From the NCBI GenBank assembly GCA_003488655.1, contig DNKW01000018.1, positions 1-7,562 on the forward strand: 7,562 nt of DNA, written 5' to 3'. The notes below the pieces were generated by a model that saw only the letters and a program-made list of their open reading frames with translations, was not told where the DNA came from and searched no databases. Positions within the stretch are counted from its first letter, which is position 1; each line of letters begins with the position of its first letter. Shown here piece by piece: positions 1 through 6,538 of the stretch. The position numbers were made by a program, and so were the translations under genes. Source of the DNA: Candidatus Altimarinota bacterium (lineage in GTDB: Bacteria > Patescibacteriota > Gracilibacteria > BD1-5 > UBA2023).

Positions 1-582
1 GACATCGAAGTGGTGATAGTCATCGGGGGAGGGAATATATTCCGTGGGGTTTCGGGGGCGGCGAAATGACTTGATAGAACCGCCGCCGACTATATGGGGA
101 TGCTCGCGACCGTCATCAACGGAATAGCTCTCGGGAATGCCATCGAAAAAGCCGGACAATCGGTTCGGATTATGTCCGCCATCGAGATATCAAAGGTAGC
201 GGAACTCTTTATCTACCGTCGGGCACTGAAGCACTTGCGAGAGAAACGCATCATCATCGTCGTGGCGGGGACCGGGAATCCGTACTTCACCACCGATTCG
301 GCTGCGGTACTTCGAGCTCTTGAGCTTCATTGCGATTATATGGTAAAAGGAACCAAAGTGGACGGAGTGTACGACAAAGACCCGGCGAAATATCCTGATG
401 CGAAACGCTATGATCGAGTCTCGGTCGATGAAGCTCTCTCGAAAGGACTCCGTATCATGGATCAGTCCGCCATCGCTCTCGCAAAAGATGAGAAGCTCCC
501 GCTCTTCGTCTGTCGCATCGAAGATATCGACCAGATCGGATCACCGGATATCCGGGGGACATACGTCTATGTGAATGAATAA
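1..582 (+). CDS. pyrH: UMP kinase, N-terminus cut off by window edge
   Basis: UMP kinase phosphorylates UMP to UDP with ATP in the cytoplasm, the step feeding all pyrimidine nucleotides. About the first 40 residues lie outside the window; 193 residues remain. The amino-acid-kinase glycine loop GGGNIFRG is at window codons 9-16, followed by DYMGMLATVIN, then GTGNPYFTTDSA and KGTKVDGVYDKDPAK near the uridylate site, all typical bacterial PyrH signatures. Codon 23 (67-69) is TGA, in the segment GAAK-TGA-LDR. Escherichia coli PyrH from memory has AKAGMNR here, so Gly fits and Trp or Cys does not. The ORF ends in TAA, directly followed by a hairpin terminator. It is the only + strand gene and converges on the dipeptidase gene. 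Under the standard code it would look like a truncated 162-aa protein starting at 94. Confidence 0.96.
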
Positions 583-585
583 GTC

Positions 586-622
586 AAAAAAAATCACCCC
601 AAATATTTGGGATGATTTTTTT
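586..622. terminator. Bidirectional intrinsic terminator between convergent genes
   Basis: The A-run, the arms ATCACCCCAAA and TTTGGGATGAT, and the following T-run form an inverted repeat with one C/A mismatch and a very tight A/T centre. It begins 3 nt after the pyrH stop and overlaps the TAA (621-623) of the dipeptidase gene on the other strand. The poly-A/poly-T flanks make it work in both directions. Confidence 0.8.
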
Positions 623-1346
623 AAATCTCGACTCTTCCATATCTGGCAAGGAGAAGGGAATATACTCAGGATCTATTGGCTTCTATGAATACAGCGGTCT
701 GATCCCCTTGGGAAAAGTGCCACCATTCGCTCTGGAGCTGAACAAATCCCGCTTGTTCCATGATTTCCCTCAAAAGCACTCTGTTTTTATGAAAAACCTG
801 TTCTTCAGGATTTATGGAATCTTTAAAAACATCGGGAAAAGCATTTTCTATATCGTCGATTTTTGCCCCCATAAGGATATCTATCCCTCAATCGTTCGTG
901 ATAGTCAGGTCTACGGCAGCTCCGGTGCTATGCGGAGGAGGGGTATCTGGAGACGGATCCGGTTTTGCGAAAATACATAGTGCATGATCGAGTGATTCCT
1001 GTCGTATATTTTGATTCGCTTCCTCGAATAAGATTCTATGAACTCTTTTGCAGAATTTTTGTGCCGTGTGATGCACCATGAAATCCTGAACCGCCAAGGG
1101 GCGATAGGCATCGAAGATTCGGAGTTTGTATCCGGGGTGTTGTTTGGAGAGAAGTTCGGAGGCTGTTATGAGCGATAAAAGTACCTGTTCCCGAAGCTGA
1201 AAAGGAGAAACTCCGTTATAAGGGGCATTCAGTATCTCGTACGGATGAGGTTTTGTCAGTATGAAACGCCCGTCATTCGGGATGCCCTGAAGCGGTTCGT
1301 AACATTCCTGTATCGGGATTTCTCGTCTGGATTCTGGTATTTTCAT
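621..1346 (-). CDS. D-alanyl-D-alanine dipeptidase, VanX/DdpX-like (peptidase M15D)
   Basis: This is a zinc dipeptidase that splits D-Ala-D-Ala. Family signatures are visible in order: FDAYRP (Arg82, matching the VanX transition-state Arg71), PHSTGAAVDLT (His139 and Asp146, zinc ligands), LMGAKIDD, and EWWHFSQGD (Glu207 catalytic base, His210 third zinc ligand). Two in-frame TGA codons occur: 888-890 between DLTITND and GIDILMG, and 666-668 near the end. Reading both as Gly joins the two catalytic halves and gives a tail, LLLARYGRVEI, like the A-x-YG ending of the family. Length is 241 aa (VanX about 202). I chose the ATG at 1346, which lies 20 nt after the thrS stop; an in-frame ATG at 1397 would overlap thrS. 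No signal peptide is evident, so a cytoplasmic role such as recycling or scavenging of the dipeptide is likely but inferred. Confidence 0.88.
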
Positions 1347-1366
1347 AGGAAGATGTTTGAAAATAT

Positions 1367-3145
1367 TTAGAGACTTTTGTTCTCGATTTCTTCTCAAATA
1401 TGCCTTATAAAGGCATCGAGCTTCACCTCGCTCTGTTCCTTGGTTTTGTAGTTTCGTACTGCCACGCTTCGCTCGGTCATCTCTTTTTCTCCGACAACGA
1501 GGATGTAGTTGGTATGAGAGAGTTCCGCATTGCGGACTTTTTTATTGAGTCCGTCGTTGCTCGCATCGAGCTCGGAGCGGATTCCGGCTTTTTTGAGAGC
1601 TGTCTGCACTTCCTGTGCATATGGGAGGAAGTTCTCGGAAACGGGAACCACCACAGTCTGAACCGGAGCAAGCCAGAGCGGGAAAGTTCCCGCGAAGTGC
1701 TCGATCATGATTCCCATGAACCGTTCAAGGGATCCGGCAATCGCTCGGTGAATTACTACCGGTCGCTCTTTCTCGTTTTTTTCATTGATAAATGAGAGAT
1801 CGAACCGTTCCGGAAGATTGAAATCACACTGAATCGTCGCAAGTTGCCATTCTCGACCAATCGCATCCTTGAACATGAAGTCGAGCTTTGGTCCGTAGAA
1901 CGCTGCTTCTCCTTCGATGCGCTTGTAATTGAGTTTATTGTCCTTTGCCGCTTCTTCAAGCGCTCATTCTGCGATTTTCCATACATTGTCCCCTCCGAGG
2001 TACTTGTCCGGATTCTGGGGATCTCGCACGGAAAGCGAAACCCAGTACCCTTCCATGAGGCCGAAAGTCGTATAGAAAGTCTTGATAATCTCCACAATCA
2101 TGGAAACTTCATCCTTGATCTGGTCGACTCGACAGAAGAGGTGTCCGTCATCCTGAGTGATGGCTCGAACCCGTGTGAGTCCGGAGAGCTGTCCGGACTT
2201 CTCGTCTCTGTATACGGTTGCCGGCTCGAAATACCGGATTGGCATATCTCGGTAGCTGAACTGGTTGTCCGCGAAGAGTTGCATGTGGTGCGGACAATTC
2301 ATAGGTTTCAGATAGAATCCTTCCCCGCTCGAACCTCCTTTTACCGAGAACATATCATCCATATAATGTCCGGCATGCCCAGAACACTCATAGAGTGCTT
2401 CCTTGGCAAGGTGCGGAGTCCAAACACGATCGTATCCTTTATTCCCATGAAGTTCCCAGAGATAATCCTCGATAGCTTTACGGATAATCATCCCTTTCGG
2501 TTGCATGAGTGGAAGTCCGGCTCCGACGAGCTCAGAAATCGTGAAGAGTTTAAGTTTCTTCCCGAGTATCCGGTGATCCCGCTTCTTCGCTTCTTCGAGC
2601 ATCTTGAGGTGCGCGTCGAGTTCTTCGCGAGTCTCAAATGCGAAGGCATATATTCGGGTCACCATCTGGTTCTTGGAATCTCCTTTCCAGTACGCTCCGG
2701 CGATTTTATCGAGTTTGAAGGTATTCTCATCAATCTCGATCGTCTTCTCGACATGAGGCCCGCGACACATATCCACGAAGGCTTCCGCTCCTTGTTGCGT
2801 GATATTTCGATAGAATCCGATTTCGGTTTCTCCGCTTGTTTTGAGGTCGCGTGCCATCTCGACCTTGTACGGTTCACCTTTGGATTCCAGGAACTTAATC
2901 GCCTCGTCAACGGGCATCGTGGAGTACTCGAACTTCTGGTTCTGCTTGATGATATTCTTCATCTTCTTCTCGATGTCTTTCAGAGCTGCTTCCTCGAACT
3001 TCACCTCACCGAAGTCGAAGTCGTAGTAGAAACCATTCTCGATATCCGGCCCGATAGCGAGCTTAACATCTGGGTAAAGTGACTTAACCGCCTGCGCCAT
3101 GATGTGGGCGAGGGAGTGGCGAGTAGTAGTGATAGGGTAGGACAT
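1367..3145 (-). CDS. thrS: Threonyl-tRNA synthetase without TGS domain
   Basis: Class II synthetase charging tRNA-Thr, 592 aa in the corrected reading. The editing domain opens the protein: HSLAH (His10, His14) and CRGPH (Cys127, His131). The catalytic core follows with YLKPMNCPHH (Cys284), the motif 2 region YRDEKSG to DDGHLF (His335), and VVIHRAIAGSLERF (motif 3, His466). Cys284, His335 and His466 match the zinc ligands of the Escherichia coli enzyme. An anticodon-binding domain closes it (APVQTVVVPVS to the end). TGA codons at 1964-1966 (codon 394) and 1394-1396 (codon 584) must be read through; the second gives the usual tail EEIENKSL and TAA at 1367. The N-terminal TGS domain is absent: translating upstream of the ATG shows no in-frame start codon or TGS-like sequence. 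It is followed at 20 nt by the dipeptidase gene. Confidence 0.96.
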
Positions 3146-3164
3146 AATAAGCGAAAAGTTAAAA

Positions 3165-3194
3165 GTTATAAAGTATATTTTGTCTCCCTGAGAA
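3165..3194 (-). promoter_or_regulatory. Weak candidate promoter for thrS
   Basis: On the - strand, TTCTCA (3194-3189) and TATAAC (3170-3165) are 18 nt apart and resemble -35 and -10 boxes (4/6 and 5/6 matches). Transcription would start about 12 nt before the thrS ATG. The -35 element lies in a small hairpin (3183-3200, arms TCTCCC and GGGGGA with one G-U pair). The matches are weak and A/T-rich DNA gives such hits by chance. Confidence 0.25.
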
Positions 3195-3200
3195 GGGGGA

Positions 3201-3587
3201 TTATAGGTAATTAAAGCTGTAGAACATGGAACGAAACACTTTCTCCAAGTCCTCTTTTTTCATCTCTCATTTTGCAGTTCCTATTGCTATATCTTCCATC
3301 TTTATAATCAAATCTTCGATAATGATATCGTTGAGTTTTAGGAAGTTATCAAGCGAGACTACTGCGGTGCGTTTATTCCCATCATTGAAACAATGGAATT
3401 GAATAATTCCGAAAAATAAATGTGCCGATTTCTCGATGATAGTGGGATAATAGACATCATTTTGTATATGGAACAGGAGCGATTCCAATTGACCAATATT
3501 CTTCATCCCCGAAAGTCCCCCAAATGTCTTCAGAAGTCTATCATGGATAAATATAACCTCCTCTGGAGTAAAATACTGAATAGTCAT
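3201..3587 (-). CDS. doc: Doc-family (Fic fold) toxin of a toxin-antitoxin module
   Basis: A 128-aa protein, close to the 126 aa of phage P1 Doc. The core motif HCFNDGNKRTA is visible with His65, Asp69, Lys72 and Arg73, nearly the same positions as His66, Asp70, Lys73 and Arg74 of P1 Doc. Lys rather than Gly after the GN marks the Doc type, which in P1 phosphorylates EF-Tu and halts translation, as opposed to AMPylating Fic enzymes. LSGMKNIGQLESLL is also typical of the family. TGA at 3267-3269 is codon 107; read as Gly it adds the last 22 residues and ends at TAA 3201. A standard-code reading would give a truncated 106-aa toxin. It starts 1 nt after the stop of a 39-aa ORF, the expected antitoxin position. 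The EF-Tu target is inferred from the family. Confidence 0.9.
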
Positions 3588-3588
3588 A

Positions 3589-3708
3589 TTATTTATCGGT
3601 TAGTCTTTTAAGTACATCCTGATTCTTCTTTTTTTCAAGAGTTTCTTTGAGATTCTTCTCGATTTGTTCGATATGGGTCGTGACTTTTTTAGAAGTTATA
3701 GGTGACAT
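3589..3708 (-). CDS. Candidate short antitoxin for Doc, 39 aa
   Basis: A 39-aa ORF immediately upstream of doc with a 1-nt gap, so the two are surely co-translated. It runs from MSPITSKKVTTH through a highly charged predicted helix (EQIEKNLKETLEKKK) to VLKRLTDK and TAA, with no TGA. It is about half the length of Phd (73 aa). It shows no beta-rich DNA-binding domain of the Phd/YefM type, only what could be a single long amphipathic helix, like the part of Phd that binds Doc. An in-frame stop at 3739-3741 with no intervening ATG or GTG excludes a longer ATG/GTG form. The antitoxin role rests on position and charge pattern; I recognise no named family. Confidence 0.7.
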   Translation of the reverse strand: MSPITSKKVTTHIEQIEKNLKETLEKKKNQDVLKRLTDK

Positions 3709-3734
3709 AGTGAGAAAATTTAAAAAATAAATAT

Positions 3735-3748
3735 GAAATTATGATTTC
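3735..3748. promoter_or_regulatory. Possible operator upstream of the TA pair
   Basis: A perfect inverted repeat GAAAT-TATG-ATTTC lies 27 nt upstream of the antitoxin start, between that start and the upstream terminator. Only about 40 nt are available for the module's promoter, so a repeat here could be an autoregulation site as in phd/doc. It is short and in A/T-rich DNA, so chance is a real alternative. Confidence 0.22.
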
Positions 3749-3749
3749 T

Positions 3750-3780
3750 AAAAAAACTCCCGCTTCCGCGGGAGTTTTTT
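3750..3780. terminator. Strong bidirectional intrinsic terminator
   Basis: Perfect 8-bp G/C-rich stem ACTCCCGC / GCGGGAGT with a TTCC loop, flanked by an A-run on the left and a T-run on the right, so it has the terminator form in both directions. On the - strand it closes the long operon ending with the lipoprotein gene and insulates the downstream TA module. Confidence 0.88.
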
Positions 3781-3923
3781 CGCTTCGCGCCAAAAAATCC
3801 CTACGGTGTGAGAGTTCCGGTTGTTGTGTGCGTGTCAAGTCGTGCGACCATAACGAGGGTTGGTGAGGTGAGTAATTGAAGGGTATTGTATGGAAAAAAG
3901 GGAGAAAATCAAATCCAAAATAT
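3781..3923. other. 143-nt stretch without an assigned gene
   Basis: This is the longest apparently non-coding stretch in the window and lies between the lipoprotein stop and the terminator. On the - strand the lipoprotein frame stays open for 40 further codons after the TAG, with one TGA at 3909-3911, and meets a second TAG at 3801-3803. I see no tRNA or other structured RNA in it. It could be a 3' untranslated region or a decayed C-terminal extension. Confidence 0.4.
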
Positions 3924-4418
3924 CTACGGATTCAAGGTGTTTTCGTTCTCCGTTCCTCGGAGTTTTCGGAGTTCCGTTTCATAGGTCTCGCAAGTATTGG
4001 TTCCTCTCGGTTCGTCGAGTATTTTTTCACACCCGATAATCGGTTCCGTCGCACCGAAATCGTCCCCGTATTCGTAGAGGGCTCGGCGTTGCAGAGGAGA
4101 GCCGTCTTTCGCGTAGGTATCGGTAAGGCGGACCCAGAGACAGGCATCTCTCACGGGAGAATAAAAGATTCCTCCGATAGTGAACGATCCGAGATCTGGG
4201 TACTCTTTCGCGATTGAACCCCGCCGTTTTTCTATGTCGTTTGCGAGTCCCGCGCATCGAGTTTTTTTCTCGAAGAGTATCATTCCCGTGGAAGCGGTAG
4301 CCGTAATCTCGGTGATTTGTTTTTCAAGATTGGCGATTTTCTCTTGAGTAGAATTATCCCGGTCAATCGAACAGGAAGCGAGGAGAAAAGCAAGAGCGAT
4401 AATGAAAATATTTTTCAT
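3924..4418 (-). CDS. Predicted lipoprotein of unknown function
   Basis: A 164-aa protein with a clear lipoprotein signal: MKNIFIIALAFLLASC, a Lys-containing n-region, a hydrophobic core and the lipobox LASC with Cys16 as the lipidation site. It should be exported by Sec and anchored in the membrane. A short coiled-coil-like segment (QEKIANLEKQITEI) follows, then a soluble domain with four cysteines in KTRCAGL, RDACLWVR, IGCEKIL and TNTCETYE, which could form two disulfides outside the cell. It contains no in-frame TGA and is the only complete gene here that ends in TAG. It is the last gene of the operon, 26 nt downstream of the SMR-like gene. I do not recognise the family. Confidence 0.85.
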   Translation of the reverse strand: MKNIFIIALAFLLASCSIDRDNSTQEKIANLEKQITEITATASTGMILFEKKTRCAGLANDIEKRRGSIAKEYPDLGSFTIGGIFYSPVRDACLWVRLTDTYAKDGSPLQRRALYEYGDDFGATEPIIGCEKILDEPRGTNTCETYETELRKLRGTENENTLNP

Positions 4419-4444
4419 ACAAGAAATAGTAAAAAAATAGAATT

Positions 4445-4765
4445 TTATTTGATAAATATCGCTGCAAGAAATCCGAGAGTTCCGAGGCTAAACCCGATTT
4501 TTGATCAGAGATTGGGGGTTTCGCCAGTGAAATAGTAGATGATAAAAGGTTCAAGAATAAGAATCGCCGTGATGGAAACGATATAAATGAGCCAGAGATT
4601 TTGCATATATTTATACCCGAGATAGTACCCATACAAGAGAAAAATTCCCGCGATACACATGAGAACTATGAGAGGAAAAGTATTTTTTCCTTTTATGAAA
4701 AGCACTTCTGAGGTGACGGCGAGAAATTCACCGATAAATATGAGAAAGAGTGCGAAAAATTGCAT
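4445..4765 (-). CDS. Small four-helix membrane protein, SMR/DMT-transporter-like
   Basis: 106 aa and almost entirely hydrophobic, with four predicted membrane helices, about the size of EmrE (110 aa). Helix 1 contains IGEFLAVTSE, where Glu13 falls at the place of the essential Glu14 of EmrE. The end, from TGETPNL through IGFSLGTLGFLAAIFI, aligns without gaps to the EmrE loop and helix 4 as I recall it. TGA at 4505-4507 is codon 87 in the loop before helix 4. Without readthrough the protein would lose its last helix. By family it may be a proton-coupled small-multidrug-resistance-type or related transporter subunit acting as a dimer, but substrate and function are unknown, and the loop around helix 3 does not match EmrE well. 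It lies 14 nt after the prepilin peptidase stop. Confidence 0.7.
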
Positions 4766-4779
4766 GATACTTTATATTT

Positions 4780-5631
4780 TTAAAATGTAAAAAGTTTCGT
4801 ATACCAATCCATAATCGGCGCATACAAGAAAAGAGAAACATACAGTCAGAGAGCGAGATAGGGGCCAAAAGGGACTTCGGTATTTCGGTTGCGGTTATAA
4901 AGAAGGAGAATTATCCCGATGACACTTCCTGCAAAGTATGCGAGAAGGAGCCCCAGTGCGGCGATTTTCGCTCCCCCTACAAGCCCCATAAAGAGAGCGA
5001 TTCGAAGGTCTCCTCCGCCCATCCACTTTCCTCAGGAGAGAACGATTTGGATATAGAAGAACGCAAATATTCCAAACGCCCCAAGCGAGGCATTGATGAG
5101 GGGGATATTGAGTATCTGGTTATCAAATGGGAGAAAATGATCAAACAGAGGAATATTTCCTCCGACCGATGCGACGAAGAGAAGGGCAAAAAGGAAGATA
5201 TTTGCTGATATAAGAACCTCGTCGGGGATTTCCATGAAGAGGATATCATAAAAAACAAAAACTATCGTCACAAAAGCGACGATGAGAAAAAATCCGAGCT
5301 TCATTACCTCTGGTAGGGATCCGGAAAAAAGAAGAGTCTGATCCACGAGCATATATCCGGAGATCATAAAAAGAAGTCCGGTCGTAAGCTCGAGAAGTGG
5401 GTATATGGGAGAGATTTTCTCCCGACAGAAACGGCATTTTCCTCTGAGGAAAATATAGGAGAAAATAGGAAAGAGGTCGAGTGCTCCGAGGGTATGTTGG
5501 CATCTCGGACAGTGGCTTCGTCCGGTGACGATTCCTCCTTCTCCGCTCTTGATTCGCCAGATAAGCACGGAAGCGAAGCTCCCGAACAGTATTCCGAAGA
5601 TGAAGAGGGAAGTGAGAAAAAAAGGAGTCAT
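4780..5631 (-). CDS. Prepilin peptidase / N-methyltransferase (A24A, PilD/GspO type)
   Basis: A 283-aa integral membrane aspartic peptidase that cleaves, and usually N-methylates, type IV pilin or pseudopilin precursors. The N-terminal domain has GSFASVLIWR and two CxxC pairs (Cys41/44 and Cys66/69), the zinc-binding pattern of the bifunctional form. Catalytic aspartates are Asp129 in FYDILFMEIPDE and Asp208 in WMGGGDLR; PFGPYLALG near the end is also typical. TGA codons at 5032-5034 (codon 200, SG-GKWMGGGD) and 4846-4848 (codon 262, ALG-LY) must be Gly. The first precedes the second catalytic Asp, so a standard-code product would be dead. About eight hydrophobic segments are visible. No pilin gene is in the window. 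There is no Shine-Dalgarno before the ATG. Confidence 0.94.
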
Positions 5632-5652
5632 AAAAATAGGTAGTTATTAATA

Positions 5653-5868
5653 TTATCCTTTCTCAAATAAAAGGGTCACTTGAGAACATTTCTTTTCACA
5701 GACGGTACAATTTCCTATATCATAGGGGCGATGGAGAAGTTCCAGTGTTGTGAGAACTCGGGAACAGTATTTGTAGAGCAATTCACTTTCCATGTATCAT
5801 TCGATAATGTCTGTTCCTTTTGTGAGAATATAACCAAAATCGGGAATCGGAGACTTTTCAATTTTCAT
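5653..5868 (-). CDS. Hidden 71-aa protein with a cysteine cluster, unknown function
   Basis: This gene appears only if TGA is read as Gly (codon 24, 5797-5799). It starts with ATG as MKIEKSPIPDFGYILTKG, continues as a likely helix (ESELLYKYCSRVLTTLELL), then NCTVCEKKC (Cys54, Cys57, Cys61; also Cys35) and ends LLFEKG with TAA. The CxxCxxxC cluster suggests metal binding, zinc or Fe-S. The PYDIGNCTVC stretch faintly resembles the zinc-finger approach in the C-terminal part of some RecO proteins, and the gene sits 74 nt after recO. I do not call it RecO, because recO has its own helical C-terminus and stop. It ends 21 nt before the prepilin peptidase start, consistent with the operon spacing. 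In-frame TAA upstream limits it to this start. Confidence 0.75.
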
Positions 5869-5942
5869 AAAAATATTATGTGTATTTCTGCTATAATGAA
5901 CTCGCAGAATATGAGTTTTTTATAAGATTTGCACCAATTAAA

Positions 5943-6524
5943 TTACATATACTGGCTCATACAAATCTGATTGATTCCCCGTATCTCGGAGAGTATTTCC
6001 GAGTTCAGTTCCTTGAGTTTGACAAATGCCTGGATGGAATAGGAATCGATATTTTTGTAAATCTTGCGAAAAACGATGCTCTCGCTCGTCTCATTTCTCT
6101 TCCATCCCGCACCATGGTTTTTCAGAAGCTTCATAACGAATAACTCTTTTGCTTTTTCACTCGATTCCTTGCTGCTGAAAAACGGGAGAAGCGTCACATA
6201 ATCGGTATAGACTTGCCTGTGCGGGCTTCCTACAGGACAAAAGAGGGATATGGACTGAACACAGAAAAGGGAGCGGAGGATGGAGAGATAATCCAAATCT
6301 TCCGTTCGGATAATGTGTTTGATACTGCTTTGCTCCAGAGTATTTTTTGATCCTTTGGTCGAGATGACACAATGAATGACACTTCCATGATCGACCCCGG
6401 CAATACGATTTCGTTTCTTGACCCATGCTCGTATTTTTCCGAAGTCTCTCGTGAAGAGTTCATGAAGCTCCTCTCCGTCGCGGATAGGGATTTTCTTGAG
6501 GAGAATAGCTTCGGTAGTGAACAC
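5943..6524 (-). CDS. recO: RecO-like DNA repair protein, short form
   Basis: 193 aa, shorter than the usual 230-250. The N-terminal OB-fold region, TEAILLKKIPIRDGEELHEL, then FTRDFGKIRAWVKKRNR, is the hallmark of RecO, which binds SSB-coated single-stranded DNA and with RecR loads RecA in gap repair. The rest is mostly helical (KAKELFVMKLLK, SIQAFVKLKELNSEI), as in the RecO C-terminal domain, but the zinc-binding CxxC pairs found in many RecO proteins are missing; Escherichia coli RecO also lacks them. The start is GTG at 6524: TAA at 6549 lies just upstream and no ATG or TTG falls between. No in-frame TGA occurs. It starts 14 nt after the stop of the 76-aa ORF. The N-terminus supports the call well, the C-terminus only weakly. 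Confidence 0.8.
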   Translation of the reverse strand: MFTTEAILLKKIPIRDGEELHELFTRDFGKIRAWVKKRNRIAGVDHGSVIHCVISTKGSKNTLEQSSIKHIIRTEDLDYLSILRSLFCVQSISLFCPVGSPHRQVYTDYVTLLPFFSSKESSEKAKELFVMKLLKNHGAGWKRNETSESIVFRKIYKNIDSYSIQAFVKLKELNSEILSEIRGINQICMSQYM

Positions 6525-6538
6525 AGAGAAAAGAAATT

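Noticed and set aside
612..980. 122-aa open frame on the + strand downstream of pyrH.
   Set aside because: It begins inside the terminator and is antisense to the dipeptidase catalytic region.
1844..3082. 412-aa open frame on the + strand.
   Set aside because: It is exactly antisense to thrS, whose domains and catalytic residues are all identifiable; its composition is that of a shadow frame.
1..3145. Reading pyrH, thrS and the dipeptidase as pseudogenes or sequencing errors with premature stops.
   Set aside because: All interruptions are TGA with no frameshifts, both sides remain perfectly conserved in family motifs, and the same pattern recurs in most genes of the window.
3781..3923. tRNA or small structured RNA in the longest non-coding gap.
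   Set aside because: No cloverleaf-like arms or CCA end and no extended complementarity were found by eye.
5889..5897. TGCTATAAT on the + strand, a perfect extended -10 promoter element.
   Set aside because: No -35 box at suitable spacing, and it would only drive antisense RNA into recO. A chance match in A/T-rich intergenic DNA is more likely.
5897..5921. Hairpin AACTC / GAGTT followed by T's near the recO stop, as a + strand terminator.
   Set aside because: Only a 5-bp stem with a 9-nt loop, in the wrong orientation for any gene here.
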